The notes under the pieces are model-generated. The model ran no database searches and was not told the DNA's origin. It saw only the letters and a program-made list of their open reading frames with translations. Shown piece after piece: positions 45,052 through 57,600 of a stretch of DNA of 64,000 bases; position 1 is the stretch's first letter, and each line of letters opens with the position of its first letter. The DNA is from Puccinellia tenuiflora. Lineage: Eukaryota > Streptophyta > Magnoliopsida > Poales > Poaceae. A program made the translations under genes and the position numbers. The stretch covers positions 434,001 to 498,000 of the forward strand of contig QRDG01001910.1 of the NCBI GenBank assembly GCA_012064385.1, in the 5' to 3' direction.

Positions 45052-47187
45052 GGTCGCGCTATACCTCGCCCGTGGCGAGTCGGTAGCTTCGACTCGCCCG
45101 CACGATTCCTCTGCCCCGCATACCACACCTCCACATGGGCCGGCCCACGTACGGGTTAGTTTTTTTTCGTTTTTCCTTACTGTCATTATCCTTATATTTT
45201 GTTGTTTTAATTATTATTTTAGTTATTTTTCCGTTTTCTTAAATCTGAAGATTTTTTAAAATCTACATATCTTCAAATTTGAAGCATTTTTTAAATCTGA
45301 AACATTTTAAAAAATGAACATTTAAAAACCAATTTCAAATATGAACATTTTTTGAATATGAAACGTTGTCAAATATGAATATTTTTAAAAGTCTGAAAAA
45401 ATTAGTCAGAACATTTAAAAAAATAAATTTTATTAAATTTGAACATTTTTAAATCTTAACATATTTTTTAATATAAAAAAGGAAAAACGAATATTGGGTA
45501 AACAAAAAATACTTGTGAACCACAAATATCGATGAACCGAAAATAATACAGAACCAAAAAATGTCGGTGAAGCAAAAATAATATTGAACAAAAAATAATA
45601 GTGAACCAAAAATGTCGGTGAACCGAAAATAATAGTAAACCAAAAATAATAGTGAAACAAAAATTCGAGTGAACCGAAAATAATAGTGAACAAAAATTCG
45701 TGTGAACCGAAAATAATAGTGAACCAAAAATTCGGGTGAGCCAAAAATACCGGCAAACCAAGAAAATTAGTGAACTAAAAATAATAGTGAACCAAAAATT
45801 CGGGTGAACCGAAAATAATAGTGAACCAAAAATACCGGCAAACCAAAAAAAAAAGTGAACCGAAAATAATAGTGAACCAAAAATTCGGGTGAACCGAAAA
45901 TAATAGTGAACCAAAAATACCGGCGAACCAAAAAAATAGTGAACCAAAAATTCGGGTGAACCGAAAATAATAGTGAACCAAAAATACTGGCGAACCAAAA
46001 AAATAGTGAACCGAAAATAATAGTGAACAAAAAATTCGGATAAACCGAAAATAATAGTGAACCAAAAATTCGGGTGAACCAAAAATAATAGTGAAATGAA
46101 AATAATAGTGAACAAAAAATTCACTTTTTGGAAAATTGAACCAAAATTGAACCCAAAATTGAACTAAAAATATCGGCGAACCAAAATTCAGATGAACCAA
46201 AAATAATAGTGTACCAAAAATATCGGCGAACCAAAATTCGGACGAACCAAATATAATAGTGAACCAAAAATATCGGCGAACCAAAATTCGGATGAACCAA
46301 AAATAATACTGAACCAAAACCGAAAAATAGTTTTTTAAAGAATGATTCATATTTAAAAATCGTTCATTTCTGAAAAATGGTTCAAATTTAGAAATTGAAC
46401 TATTTTTAAAGACAAACATTTTCCAAAAAAATGAACAAAAGCGAAAATAAAAAGCATAAAAGGAAAGAAGTGAAACAGAGAAGGAAAATAATTAACAGTG
46501 ACCATAAAATGTCGGAGAACCAAAAATTAATAGTGACCAAAAATGTCGGTGAATCGAGAATAATAATGAACCGAAATAATAGTGAAACGAAAATTCGGGT
46601 GAACCAAAAATACCACAAACCAAAAATAATAATAAACCAAAAAAACTAAAATGTCGAAGAACCAAAAATAATAGTGAACTAAAAATACCGGAGAAACGAA
46701 AATAGATTTTGAAAAATAGTTTATGAAAATGATACTTTTTTAAAAATATTTATATTTGAAAATGTCCATTTTTTAAAAGTTCAAATTTAAAAGTGGTCAC
46801 GTAGGAAAAATATTTATGTATTACTAATCTAGAAAGAAAGAAAAAGAAAAAACAAAACGAAAGAATAAGAAAAAGAAAAAATGAAAGAAATAAAGAAAAA
46901 AGAAAAAACTCAAGAAATAAAGAAAAAACAAAAACGAAAGAAATAAAGAAATAAATGCTCTTTTATAGAAAAATAAATATGTACGTACCTACTACCAAGT
47001 ACGGAGTAACTAGGAAGGTATATAGTCGCTTAAAAAGAGACCGTAACTACCGAACGTGAAATCGGGAGCATGAAAGAAAACATACAGCAATCTTACGCTA
47101 TCAGTATTTAGTGGGCCGGCCCATTGTTGGCTGCGTGTAGGCGATTCAGTAGTACAGCTCGCAATAAGCGAGAAATAGCAGCTGCGG
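45052..47187. mobile_element. Non-autonomous Mutator-like element in the LTR
   Basis: The 10-bp target duplication GATCGACCGG lies at 45042-45051 and 47188-47197; the other LTR has the site once and no insert. Ends are diverged inverted repeats sharing GCTAT..CTCGC..GCGAG at matching distances. TGGGCCGGCCCA occurs near both ends (about 45135, 47112). The interior is AT-rich: degenerate TGAACATTTTT strings, a large 16-18-bp repeat array, then A/G-rich AAAGAAAAAG sequence (46830-46960). No gene. Confidence 0.75.
45520..46320. repeat. Minisatellite-like array of GTGAACCAAAAATAATA units
   Basis: About 45 imperfect units of 16-18 bp, mainly TGAACCRAAAATAATAG, TGAACCAAAAATTCGGG and GAACCAAAAATACCGGC, in higher-order alternation. 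A second, shorter array lies at 46500-46700. The minus strand translates to a hydrophobic periodic peptide (FWFTIIFGSP...) only because of the repeat. Confidence 0.85.
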
Positions 47188-47927
47188 ATCGACCGGTGGA
47201 TCGTGCGTGAGCAGCGACCTGGCCTAGCTGGGCCGGTCGGCCTGCTAAGGCAGTAGAGCGGGTCAGTTGGGCTGCGGCCCGGCTGGCTCGCTCGAAACAT
47301 TTTTTTTATTTTCTTTTCTTTTTCTGATTCCTCTTTTCTTTTATAACTTTTGTGTTTGAACTCTAAATCGAGTCAAATAAAATTTTAAAAATTTATAAAA
47401 TCAAAATAACAATTATAAATATTTTGGAACCTTTTCCATGATTTTTCAAATCTTGGAAATTTCAAATTATTCATAAAAGCTATTTGACACATTTATGTTA
47501 GTTTATAAAATAGGATTTTATAAATTCTTTTTTTGTTCAAATAAAATGAAAAAAAATAGTACGAGTAATATCATTCAAACTGATAAACTCAATACAATAT
47601 TTGGGATAAAACACTATATTTAAAAGAGTTTGAGAAATTCTTTAAATACAAATACCCACTTAATTATGGGCTTTGCCAAAATATTGGAAATACTTTGCCA
47701 AATGGTTTTTCGGATTTTGTAGAAAGCCAAATAAATATTTTATTTCCAAAGCTTTAAAAGTTGGGATTGGAAGATAAAGGAACATTTAATTTAAAATAGA
47801 ACTTTGGACGATGTCCCAATAATCTTCTATAGAGTTTTTCTTGATTTTTGGAGACTTTATTTATTTATTAATAAAAGTTTTAATTTTTTTTGATTTTTAA
47901 AACATTCCAAAGTTTTGGGATGTTACA

Positions 47928-49364
47928 CACTACCACCCTTAAAAGGAATCTCGTCCCGAGATTCAGAGAGGCTAGAAAGAAAGATGGGTTCAGGATTTCC
48001 GGGTTTAGGCAACTCGGTGGCTACCACCCTTAAAAGAAACTTTTGTATGCAGTCTTGAAATTTTGTCTTCGGACTAAGGTCCATGTGTGGATCCTTGTAT
48101 CATAGGCTTCAATTCCAGTTGTTGGGGTCTCTTCAAGTAACTTCGAATATTGACGAAGGGTCACTCTTTGGGTCCACCAAAGTCCAAGATTAAAGGATTT
48201 CACAACGTCATGTCATCCATCTTTGTATTTTCTTTGGCACGTTGCTTCTCCTGGTTGACTTTCTTCGGTGCAAGCACTACACCATTTCTAATGAAACTCT
48301 CATGGTTGGTCAACACTTCCATTTGCAGGATTCCTTCTTCTTCATGAGAGCTGTGGTTTATCCTCACCGTATATTTTACGTTTTTGACAACATTTTCCTA
48401 ACATAGGGTTATAATATCCATGTGGTTTAGGCTCATGAACGTCGTCTCTCTTTATAGGTTTGTCACTCAGATTACCATTCCTCATAGCAAAGCAATGAAA
48501 TGAGTAGTCGTCATGGTAGCTACTCCACGTCGCACTCAAATCATTACTTTGTACTTAGCTTGGTGCATCTGGTATTCTAACACTCGGTCATCCTCACTTG
48601 TCTGACAGAAAGTTACCAATCTATAAGACAAACCCGAGCTAAACTATCGATCCTTCATTACTATGGGGTTGCGAAAACTCCTACACAAGGTTAGCTCACA
48701 AGTCATAGCTTCTTCTTTGATCCTTTTCCTTGGTGCAGTAGGCTTCCCAAAGTATGCTTGAGTTGTTGGCTCACTTGTTGCATCTTCGCATGGAGCTGGC
48801 ATTCGGTCGTTGCAATCCAAGAGGTAAGTCACTTCGGTTGGCATATTGGTGATGCTTCTGGTTGGGTTTAGCAGGGATGAGTGAAGAGACTAAAATAAGT
48901 TCTACCCATAACTAGCAGATCAAGGCAATTCATCTACAAACAACATCTAGCAAACATCAAGCAACATGGTTCAAACATAACAAACAACCTAGTATTACCA
49001 TACCAACCAAGTTGATATGATCAATACACTATCACGATATTCGTTATTCTAACAGGGTAACTAAATTGGTGGTCTCATCTATCTTTTGTTGAGTTCTTCA
49101 AGTTCTTCCATGGCCTTCCATGAAGCACAACTTTCTTGGGGGGATCTCCATCGTTCTGACATCAGTTGAGTTGAATCCACCAATAAGCGTCATTTGAAGT
49201 GATAAAAGATGTTTAGAAAGTGAATAGTAGATGAGAGTATAAGAAAAGGTAACTTGCAAATGTTTCCTTTTGAATAAAATAGGTTTCAATTTTTGGTCTT
49301 TTCCTAGTTCTAATCCAAACCTAGGGTTTCAAACCTACAGGCAACATAGTGCTCTGATACCATC
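47928..49364 (-). other. Internal region of nested element, non-coding
   Basis: It begins beside the polypurine tract (reverse of CACTACCACCCTT) at 47928 and ends at the primer site. The minus-strand frames (65-66 codons) show no gag or pol motif. It looks like a non-coding or decayed filler between replication signals. Confidence 0.6.
49351..49362 (-). promoter_or_regulatory. Primer-binding site, initiator tRNA-Met type
   Basis: GCTCTGATACCA on the plus strand is TGGTATCAGAGC on the minus strand, complementary to the 3' end of plant initiator tRNA-Met, two bases from the LTR end. It confirms the minus orientation. Confidence 0.9.
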
Positions 49365-52300
49365 TGTAGCGACCTTGCCTTTTAAAAATAGCCAAGATCC
49401 CTATGTTCTGTGCTAGTCCCTGGATCGAATAGCTAGCACCACAGTTCAAGATGTAATATCATGCAAATGCGTCAAATATCTATTACATCGAAGATCCAGA
49501 AAAGTAAAACAAAACAAGTTGCATAGCACAAGGCTAGCACATTACAAAACTCAGCAGCAGAAAACATAAATAGCATGGAGCCCTCATCATCTTCATGTGC
49601 CACAGGCAGACATGTTGGTTGCAGACTCAAAACCCCTATCGTTTCTTACTCGTCATCAGAAAATCTTGCAACACGTTGGTTACAGCCAAAAATTGGTCAG
49701 AACCATTTGAATGGATCTAGCAAATGATACTTGTGGACTCATAAAGGCAAACTTCTAAAACTACATGCATATCTAGCTGGTGGAGTTTCAAGGCTAGTTG
49801 CATAAAGCCAATTTTGTCCTATTCTTTAAAAATCAATTTCTTTTCTATTTATTATGAGACGAACATGGCATACCATCCAGTGCTCAATCTCCCTTGTTAC
49901 ACATAAAAACAATATCCTTTTAAGAATTTGAGATAAGTGGGAAACTTCCAACTTCTTCAAGTCCAGTCGCTCCGAGTTCTCTGCTTCCTGTCCAGGTGCT
50001 CAAAGTTGTCCACCAATAGTGTCATGGCTAAGGAATTCCACAGGATGTGAGCATATCAATAGGTCAGGTCATCGACCACCTACTAGGTCGCTCACAAGAA
50101 GACCTAACATGAACATATCAGTAGGTCAGGCACTCAGCCCCCCCACTATGCCACTTATCACAAGTCTAAGGTGAACATATCAATAGATCAGGCATCCAGC
50201 CACTACTATGTCACTCGCCGCACTCTAAAGTGAACATATCAATAGATCAGGCATCCAACCACTACTATGTCACTCGCCGTAAAGTCTAATATGAACATAT
50301 CAATAGATCTAACGAGAACACATCAATAGGTCAGGCACTCAGCCACCTACATATGTTGCGCATCGTAAGTTCTAATTGGACACATCAATAGTTCAGGCTA
50401 TTAGCCACCTACTTATGTCACTCGACACATATCAACATGTCAGGTCATATCCTAACCCAATCCGTTCATGCAATCCATGAAACACTTGTTGCTTTCACAA
50501 ACAAAATATGTCATCGGCTACAACAAACTTTTGAAATAGTATCCACATCATCTACAAGCATGGCTAAGCAAATTGCTTCTACATTGGTTTCTACTAACTT
50601 AGTAAAGATACATATGGCTATCCTAACTGGGTTTGCATAGCATAATAATATAGTAGTACACCTATCATGCATACTACTAAAAACACTAAATGCAATAGAC
50701 ACAAATTAATAGGACATTTATGCTAGAGTATCACTTGCCTTTTTGAGATTCGTCGTTTCTCACACACTCTTGCAAATGCAACAAGAGTCACACTCTGTCC
50801 AATCTATCGTAGATAAACGAAACACAACATAAACAACATGACAAGACAATCAATTTGTGCAACAATAAAGATGCTGGTCAATTTAATAATCACACCAATA
50901 ATTTTAATTAGTTTTCTGGTTGACATACCAACACATGATGCAAAGAAAGATTTTTTAAATATTATTAAAGATTTAATGTTGCGATTTAAATCCTATAATA
51001 ACAATTTATAAGCTTCTGCAAGTTAATTCGAATTAATAGTTTAAATATCTTTTGAAACTGATGTCTCTGGTTAGAACTTTTAATTATCTAACATGGAGAA
51101 AAAGAATTACTTTAATCCGAATTACTGATTTATCGTTATTCAACTTTTAGTGTACTTAAGATTTCAGAAAATCAGTAAATAATATTTCGGTAAAGTGTGT
51201 TTTTATTACAGAAAGATTCTACACCTTCATACGAATCCAACGGTATATTATTTGCTATTTATGGTCATACGGTTGATTTGATATGATTTTTGTAAGATTA
51301 ATCAATTTCTGGAATTTTCAGAAAAGATTTTTGACCGAGAGTTGACCTTGATGACGTCAGCATGACGCAGTGCTGACTCCTTTGCTGACTGGATGCTGAC
51401 GCAGCTGCCACATGCAGCTGACGAGGCGGCGACGTGGACAACACGTGGGGAATTCTGATTCGTCCGTACCTCGAAAAAGAGATCTGATTTGTTAAGACAA
51501 ATCCGTAGATCAAATCGGAAAACTTTGAACACGAAAGTTGTGGGGAACGATGAGATCTACCTTCTGTAAAAATTTAACCGATGCGGAATTCTCCAGCTAC
51601 GGTGGATGAAAAGTGGTGAGGTTTGTCTTGATGGAAAGATTTCGACGAGTTCTACAACTATCGCGAAGGATGAAACGGCATCCGAGCAAAGCTCGAACCG
51701 TTAGAAGTGAAAGATTGAAAGCTAGATCTGAAATCGAAATTTCGAGTTTAGGACGAGTTCTCGGCCGGGTCTGGGGTTTATATAGGCATGGAGGTCGGTT
51801 CAGAGGCGCTACTTGTAGTCTTCTAGATAAAGATATAAGAGTTTGAATAGGGTGAAAAACATGAACAACACGTTTTCCTGGAAGGAAAACACGATCGATC
51901 GACCGGTGGATCTTGCGGGAGCAGCGACCTGGCCTAGCTGGGCCGGTCGGCCTGCTAAGGCAGCAACGCGGGTCAGTTGGGCAGCGGCCCGGCTGGCTCG
52001 CTCGAAACATTTTTTTATTTTCTTTTCTTTTTCTGATTCCTCTTTTCTTTTATAATTTTTGTGTTTAAACTCTAAATCGAGTCAAATAAAATTGTAAAAA
52101 TTTATAAAATCAAAATGACCATTATAAATATTTTGGAAACTTTTCCATAATTTTTCAAATCTTGAAAATTTCAAATTATTCATAAAAGCTATTTGACACA
52201 TTTATGTTAGTTTATAAAATAGGATTTTATAAATTCTTTTTTTTTGTTTAAATAAAATGCAAAAAAATAGTACCAATAATATCATTCAAACTGATAAACT

Positions 52301-52639
52301 CAATACAATAGTTTGGGATAAAACACTATATCTAAAAGAGTTTGAGAAATCCTTAAAATACAAATACCCACTTAATTATGGGCTTTGCCAAAATATTGGA
52401 AATACTTTGCCAAAAGGTTTTTAGGATTTTGTAGAAATCCAAATAAATATTTTATTTCCCAAGCTTTAAAAGTTGGGATTGGAAGATAAAGGAACATTTA
52501 ATTTAAAATAGAACTTTGGACGATGTCCCAACAATCTTCTATAGAGGTTTTCTTGATTTTTGGAGACTTTATTTATTTATTAATAAAAGTTTTAAATTTT
52601 TGTGATTTTTAAAACATTCCAAAGTTTTGGGATGTTACA
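49365..52639 (-). mobile_element. Right LTR (5' LTR) of nested element
   Basis: 3,275 bp from TGTAGCGACC to GATGTTACA, without the two insertions of its partner. Divergence from the left LTR is low by eye (a few per cent), pointing to a younger insertion than the Athila array. Confidence 0.9.
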
Positions 52640-52644
52640 GAAGC

Positions 52645-55373
52645 CCGTTGTTGATATCAATGAAGATTAAACCCGAAGATGAAGGATGTGGTAAGAAATG
52701 AGATACTTAAGTTTCTCGATGCAGGTATAATCTATCCTATTGCTGATAGTAGATGGGTTAGTCCTGTTCATTGTGTTCCTAAAAAGGGAGGTATGACTGT
52801 TGTTGCTAATGATAATAATGAACTCATTCCTCAGAGAACGGTTGTAGGATATAGAATGTGCATTGATTATAGGAAGCTTAATAAGGCTACCCGAAAAGAT
52901 CATTATCCTTTGGCTTTTATTGATCAAATGCTCGAAAGATTGTCTAAGAACACTCACTTTTGTATTCTTGATGGTTATTCTGGTTTCTCTCAAATTGCTG
53001 TTAAATATGAAGATCGAGAAAAAACTACTTTTACTTGTCCTTATGGAACTTATGCTTATAGACGTATGCCCTTTGGTTTGTGTAATGCACCTGCTACTTT
53101 TCAAAGATGCATGTCTGCTATTTTTCATGGCTTTTGTGAGGAAATTGTGGAAGTCTTCATGGATGATTTCTCCGTCTATGGAACTTCTTTCGACAATTGT
53201 CTCTATAATCTTGATAAAGTTTTGCAGAGATGTCAGGAGACTAATCTTGTTCTCAACTGGGAGAAGTGTCACTTTATGGTGAATGAAGGCATAGTGCTTG
53301 GGCATAAAATTTCTGAGAGAGGAATTGAAGTTGATAAGGCTAAAATTGAAGCAATTAAGAAGATGCCCTATCCAAGGGACATCAAAGGTATTCGTAGTTT
53401 CCTTGGTCATGCTAGTTTTTATTGGAGGTTTATTAAAGACTTTTCTAAGACTTCGAGGCCTCTTACTAATCTTCTTCAAAAGGATGTTCCATTTGTTTTT
53501 GATGAAGGTTGTAAGGAAGCCTTCGAAATACTTAAGAAAGCTTTAATCACCGCTCCTATAGTCCAACCGCCTGATTGGAATTTACCCTTTGAGATTATGT
53601 GTGATGCTAGTGATTATGCTGTAGGGGCTGTTCTTGGCCAAAGAATTGATAAGAAGTTAATTGTTATTCATTATGCTAGTAAAACTCTGGATAGTGCTCA
53701 AAGGAATTATGCAACTACTGAAAAGGGATTTCTAGCAGTTGTTTTCGCTTGTGATAAATGTAGACAATACATTGTAGATTCTAAAGTAATTATTCATACT
53801 GATCATGCTGCAATTAAGTACATTATGGAGAAGAAAGATGCTAAGCCTAGGCTTATTAGATGGGTGCTTTTGCTGCAAGAGTTTGATTTGCATATTGTTG
53901 ATAGAAAAGGTGCAGATAATCCTGTAGCTGATAATTTATCTAGAATGGAAAATATACCTCATGATCCTATCCCTCTAAATGATAGTTTTCCTGATGAACA
54001 ACTTGTTGTCGTTAAGGTAACCTCTCATGACGCTCCTTGGTATGATGATTATGCTAATTTCATCGTTTCAAAGTTTTTGCCTCCAAGCTTTACTTATCAA
54101 CAGAAAAGGAAATTCTTTTATGACTTGAGGCACTACTTTTGGGATGACCCACATTTATACAAGGAGGGGGTCGATGGAATTTTGAGGAGATGTATTCCTG
54201 AGCATGAACAGGAGGAAGTATTGCGGAAGTGCCACAACAGTGGCTATGGAGGACATCACGCAGGAGAAAGGACTGCACATAAGGTTCTTCAATCAGGTTT
54301 TTATTGGTCTACTTTATTTAAGGATGCTAAAAGGTTTGTTTTGTCTTGTGATGAGTGTCAAAGGGTTGGTAACATTAGTAGACGTAATGAAATGCCTATG
54401 AATTATTCTCTTGTTATTGAGCCTTTTTGATTGTTGGGGATTTGATTTTATGGGTCCTTTTCCCACCTCACATGGCAATACTCACATCCTTGTTGCTATA
54501 GACTATGTTACTAAATGGGTAGAAGCTATACCAACTAAGAGTGCTGATCATAAGACCTCTCTAAAAATGCTTAAAGAAGTTATTTTCCCTAGGTTTCGTG
54601 TGCCTAGATATCTTATGACAGATGGAGGGTCCCATTTTATTCATGGTGCTTTTAGAAAGGTTTTAGCTAAATATGATGTTAATCACAGAGTTTCTTCACC
54701 TTATCACCCTCAAACTAGTGGACAAGTTGAGTTAACTAATAGAGAGATTAAGCTAATATTGCAAAAGACCGTTAATAAGTCTAGGAAGAATTGGTCTAAA
54801 AAACTTAATGATGCTTTATGGGCTTATAGAACTGCTTATAAAAATCCTATGTGCATGTCTCCTTATAAAATGGTTTATGGGAAGGCATGTCATTTGCCTC
54901 TTGAATTAGAGCATAAAGCTTATTGGGCTGTTAGACAACTTAATTCTAATCCTACTCTTGCCGGTAAAACTAGATTGCTTAAATTAAGCTCTTTGGAAGA
55001 GTAGAGAAATGAAGCTTATGAAAATTCTCGTTTGTTTAAGGAGAAAGTAAAGAGATGGCATGATAAGAGAATTTTAAAAAGAGAATTTAATGTTGGTGAC
55101 AAAGTGCTTTTGTATAGGTCTCGTCTCTGATTTTTTGCAGGCAAGTTGCTCTCTAAATGGGAAGGACCATTCATCATTGAGGAAGTTTATCGTTCCGGTT
55201 CTATAAAGATTAACAGTCTTGACGGAGACAAGCCTCAAGTGGTGAATGGTCAGTGACTCAAGCACTATATCTCCGGTAATCTCCTGGAGAAAGATGTCGA
55301 TGTTATTCAAGTGGTGTCTCCGGAAGAATTTATTGAAACCAAATACCAGAAGACTGCAGAGTCAGAAAAATGA
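52645..55373 (+). pseudogene. Athila-type reverse transcriptase, RNase H and integrase, copy 1
   Basis: Resumes after the nested element. RT: SRWVSPVHCVPKKGG, YRMCIDYRKLNKAT, MPFGLCNAPATFQRCM and the catalytic FMDDF. RNase H: IMCDASDYAVGAVLGQ and IIHTDHAAIKYI. Integrase: the HHCC zinc region (CHNSGYGGHH..CDECQ) and the core with VAIDYVTKWVEA, LMTDGGSHF and SGQVELTNRE (D-D-E). Lesions: TGA for CGA and a one-base loss at the start (about 52660-52670), an extra T at about 54425, TAG for TGG at about 55003, TGA at about 55126, and TGA for CGA at about 55254. The tail ends KTAESEK at 55373. Together these enzymes copy RNA to DNA and insert it; this copy is dead. Confidence 0.9.
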
Positions 55374-55494
55374 ATAGGTAACTTTTTCGGTAAGTAAAGT
55401 GCCTCGGAAAATTCCAGAAAATTTATATTATTTATTTTTAGAAAATTAGGAAAATTCGGAGACTGGACGGAGTACGAGACGGAGTACAGGAGGC

Positions 55495-57483
55495 TGATAC
55501 TTCCATTTTGCATCACTATTTTACATCATAATTCATCTTTATTCATTAATATATTTCATATTATGATGCAATACTTATGTTATTTTATCTCATTTTGCAT
55601 GTTTGGCAATTATTGGAGATGCATCCACTGTGGAGCCTGGAATTAGCTGGAAAAGTACCTGTCAAGACACCTGACTTCGGAAGCTCCATAAATTCCAGAA
55701 AAATTCGGAGATAAATATTATGGGAAATAAGCCATGGAGCCAAAAGGGCGCACGGAGGCGAGCTCCAGGGAGCAGGGGCGGCCCCCTTCCACTAGCCCAC
55801 CCTAGGCCGCGGGTGGGACCCACCCCTGGCCCCTGTGGCCCCCCTCCGGCTCCCCTTCGGCGTATTACTTCCCTTTGACCTAAAAATGTCGGGGGTATCG
55901 AAGAGGAAGTTTTCCGCCGCCTCCACGAGGCGGAAACCAGACAGAGAGAAGAAGAGCTCCGGTAGGGAGAAATCTGTCGGGGAATTTCCCTCCCGGAGGT
56001 GGGGAATCGTGGACATCGTCATCGCCATCACGCCGGGCATCATCGGGATCATCATCAACACCATTTCCATCATCAGCACCATCATCACCGTCACCGTCCC
56101 ATCTCATCCCGATGTAGCAATTGTCATTGTTTTGTTATTAGTTCATTGGAATCGTATCCCGGGTGTTGATTACTACTTGTAGTTGATGCTTGAGAGTTTT
56201 ATCGGTGAAATGTCTTTGCAATCAGATTGTTGCCCTTATTCATATCACCTCTGATCATGATCTATATGATGTCTTGTGAGTAGTTCGTTTAGTTCTTGTC
56301 GTGGGTATGGGACACGGGTACCCGTAAGGAGTACTAACGAGGCCCATCAGGAGGAAGCCCAGCAGGCCGACTCCAATCAGAGTAGGAAAAGGACTCACCT
56401 TTCCCACTTGTAATAGATTAGCCGAGTCCCAAGAGGACTCTACTTGTAAGCCGGCCTCCTCCACCTTTATAAGGAGGGGCAAGGCTCCCCAAGAGGGCAC
56501 GCTCAAGACAGACCCGACAGACCCAACACAAGCCTAGACAGATCTACATAATAGAGGAGCCGCCTCATCGGCGACTTCCACCATGAGAGGAATACAACCT
56601 AGCCACAAACAGCACGTAGGGATATTACCGGATGATGTTTTCCGGGTCCCGAAGCTGTATAAATCCTTTCTCCCGTGTCATTCGTCTACTAACCCACATT
56701 GACGATGCTCGCGCGTACGTAGTCCCGTATCTTCACCGTTGATCTAAACCATCGACAGTTCTTGAGGACATGGGGAAAGCCTAGTTGCTAGTAATTTCAT
56801 AATGTTGAGTAATATTTAATGGTTTGATTTATGTTGTGGTGTTATTCCTCTAGTGGTATCGTGTGAACGTCGACTACATGATACTTCACCTGTCAAAGGG
56901 CCTAGGGGAATGCATAGTGTATTTAGTTTGCTTATGGTAGGGTTGCAGGAGTGACAGAAACCTAAACCCCAACTTCTAAACTAGTGCACTAGGGAGCGTA
57001 GGGTCTCGGAGTTTAAGGCTGTGGTTAGGTTTTTATCTTAATTACTTTCTTGTAGTTGCGGATGCTTGCAAGGGGTTTAATCACAAGTATGTATTTGTCC
57101 AAGTAAGGGCGGTGCATTAGCATAGGTCCACCCACACAGCACTTTATCAAAACATTGAAGGTTAATCACCGGCGTGCAATGAAACTGGCTAGGCAGAAAC
57201 TCCCATATGTCCTCGAGAACGTTTTAATATTCATAAGTAACACAACCGGCCTGTCCTTTGAGCTTAAAAGGGTTTTGCTATTTGCTGCAATTATTATAGC
57301 ATTCTTTTATTTACTTGTTCTTTATTTGTTCTTTAAATCAAAAATCCAAAAACATTTCTCTTTTAGTGCTTGCAGTGAAACCTTGCTGAAAACTACTTGT
57401 CAACACCTTCTGCTCCTCGTTGGGTTCGACACTCTTACTTATCGAAAGGACTACGATAGATCCCCTATACTTGTGGGTCGTCA
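55495..57483 (+). mobile_element. Athila-type LTR 2, shared by two internal regions
   Basis: Starts TGATACTTCCATTTTGCATC and ends TGGGTCGTCA. Without the 461-bp solo LTR and its 5-bp duplication it is 1,523 bp, matching LTR 1 (1,524). It closes copy 1 and is followed directly by the primer site and gag of copy 2, so it serves both. It differs from LTR 1 at many positions (roughly a tenth in the first 150 bp). Confidence 0.9.
56297..56757 (+). mobile_element. 461-bp solo LTR inside LTR 2
   Basis: TGTCGTGGGTATGGG to ATCGACA, with perfect short inverted ends TGTCG/CGACA and target duplication GTTCT (56292-56296, 56758-56762). LTR 1 reads TTGGTTCTTGAGGAC uninterrupted. TTTATAAGG near 56465 is a plausible TATA box on the plus strand. 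No internal region remains. Confidence 0.92.
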
Positions 57484-57600
57484 AGACTCTTTTCTGGCGC
57501 CGTTGCCGGGGAGTGTAGCGCTATTGGTAAGTGGAACTGGTAAGGAACTCTTTTATTGTAAGTGCTGTTTTTATTTTTGCTTGTTACTTTGCTTCGTTCT

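Larger units (their letters stand above)
42205..47927 (-). mobile_element. Left LTR (3' LTR) of nested element, with two insertions
   Basis: Matches 49365-52639 closely apart from a 160-bp CACTA MITE at 44242, a 2.1-kb Mutator-like insertion at 45052, and small indels. AT-rich blocks and repeated ATATCAATAGRTCAGGCA units (42890-43330) occur in both LTRs. No gene. Confidence 0.9.
42205..52639 (-). mobile_element. Non-autonomous LTR retrotransposon nested in Athila copy 1
   Basis: TGTAGCGACC at 42205 and GATGTTACA at 52639 are flanked by GAAGC on both sides (42200-42204, 52640-52644); the uninterrupted copy 2 reads GCGAAGCCC at the same place. LTRs are 42205-47927 (enlarged by two later insertions) and 49365-52639 (3,275 bp). 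The primer site and polypurine tract show minus orientation. The internal region is only about 1.4 kb with no gag, protease or polymerase, so mobilisation needed a helper. Related in LTR ends and polypurine tract to the 15549-19523 element. Confidence 0.95.

Noticed and set aside
45468..46124. 218-codon minus-strand ORF of a hydrophobic protein with FWFTIIFGSP repeats
   Set aside because: It is a direct translation of the 16-18-bp minisatellite; overlapping frames give similar products, and no family motif or start context supports a gene.
52667..53479. 270-codon minus-strand ORF
   Set aside because: Antisense to the reverse transcriptase; the plus strand carries all RT motifs.
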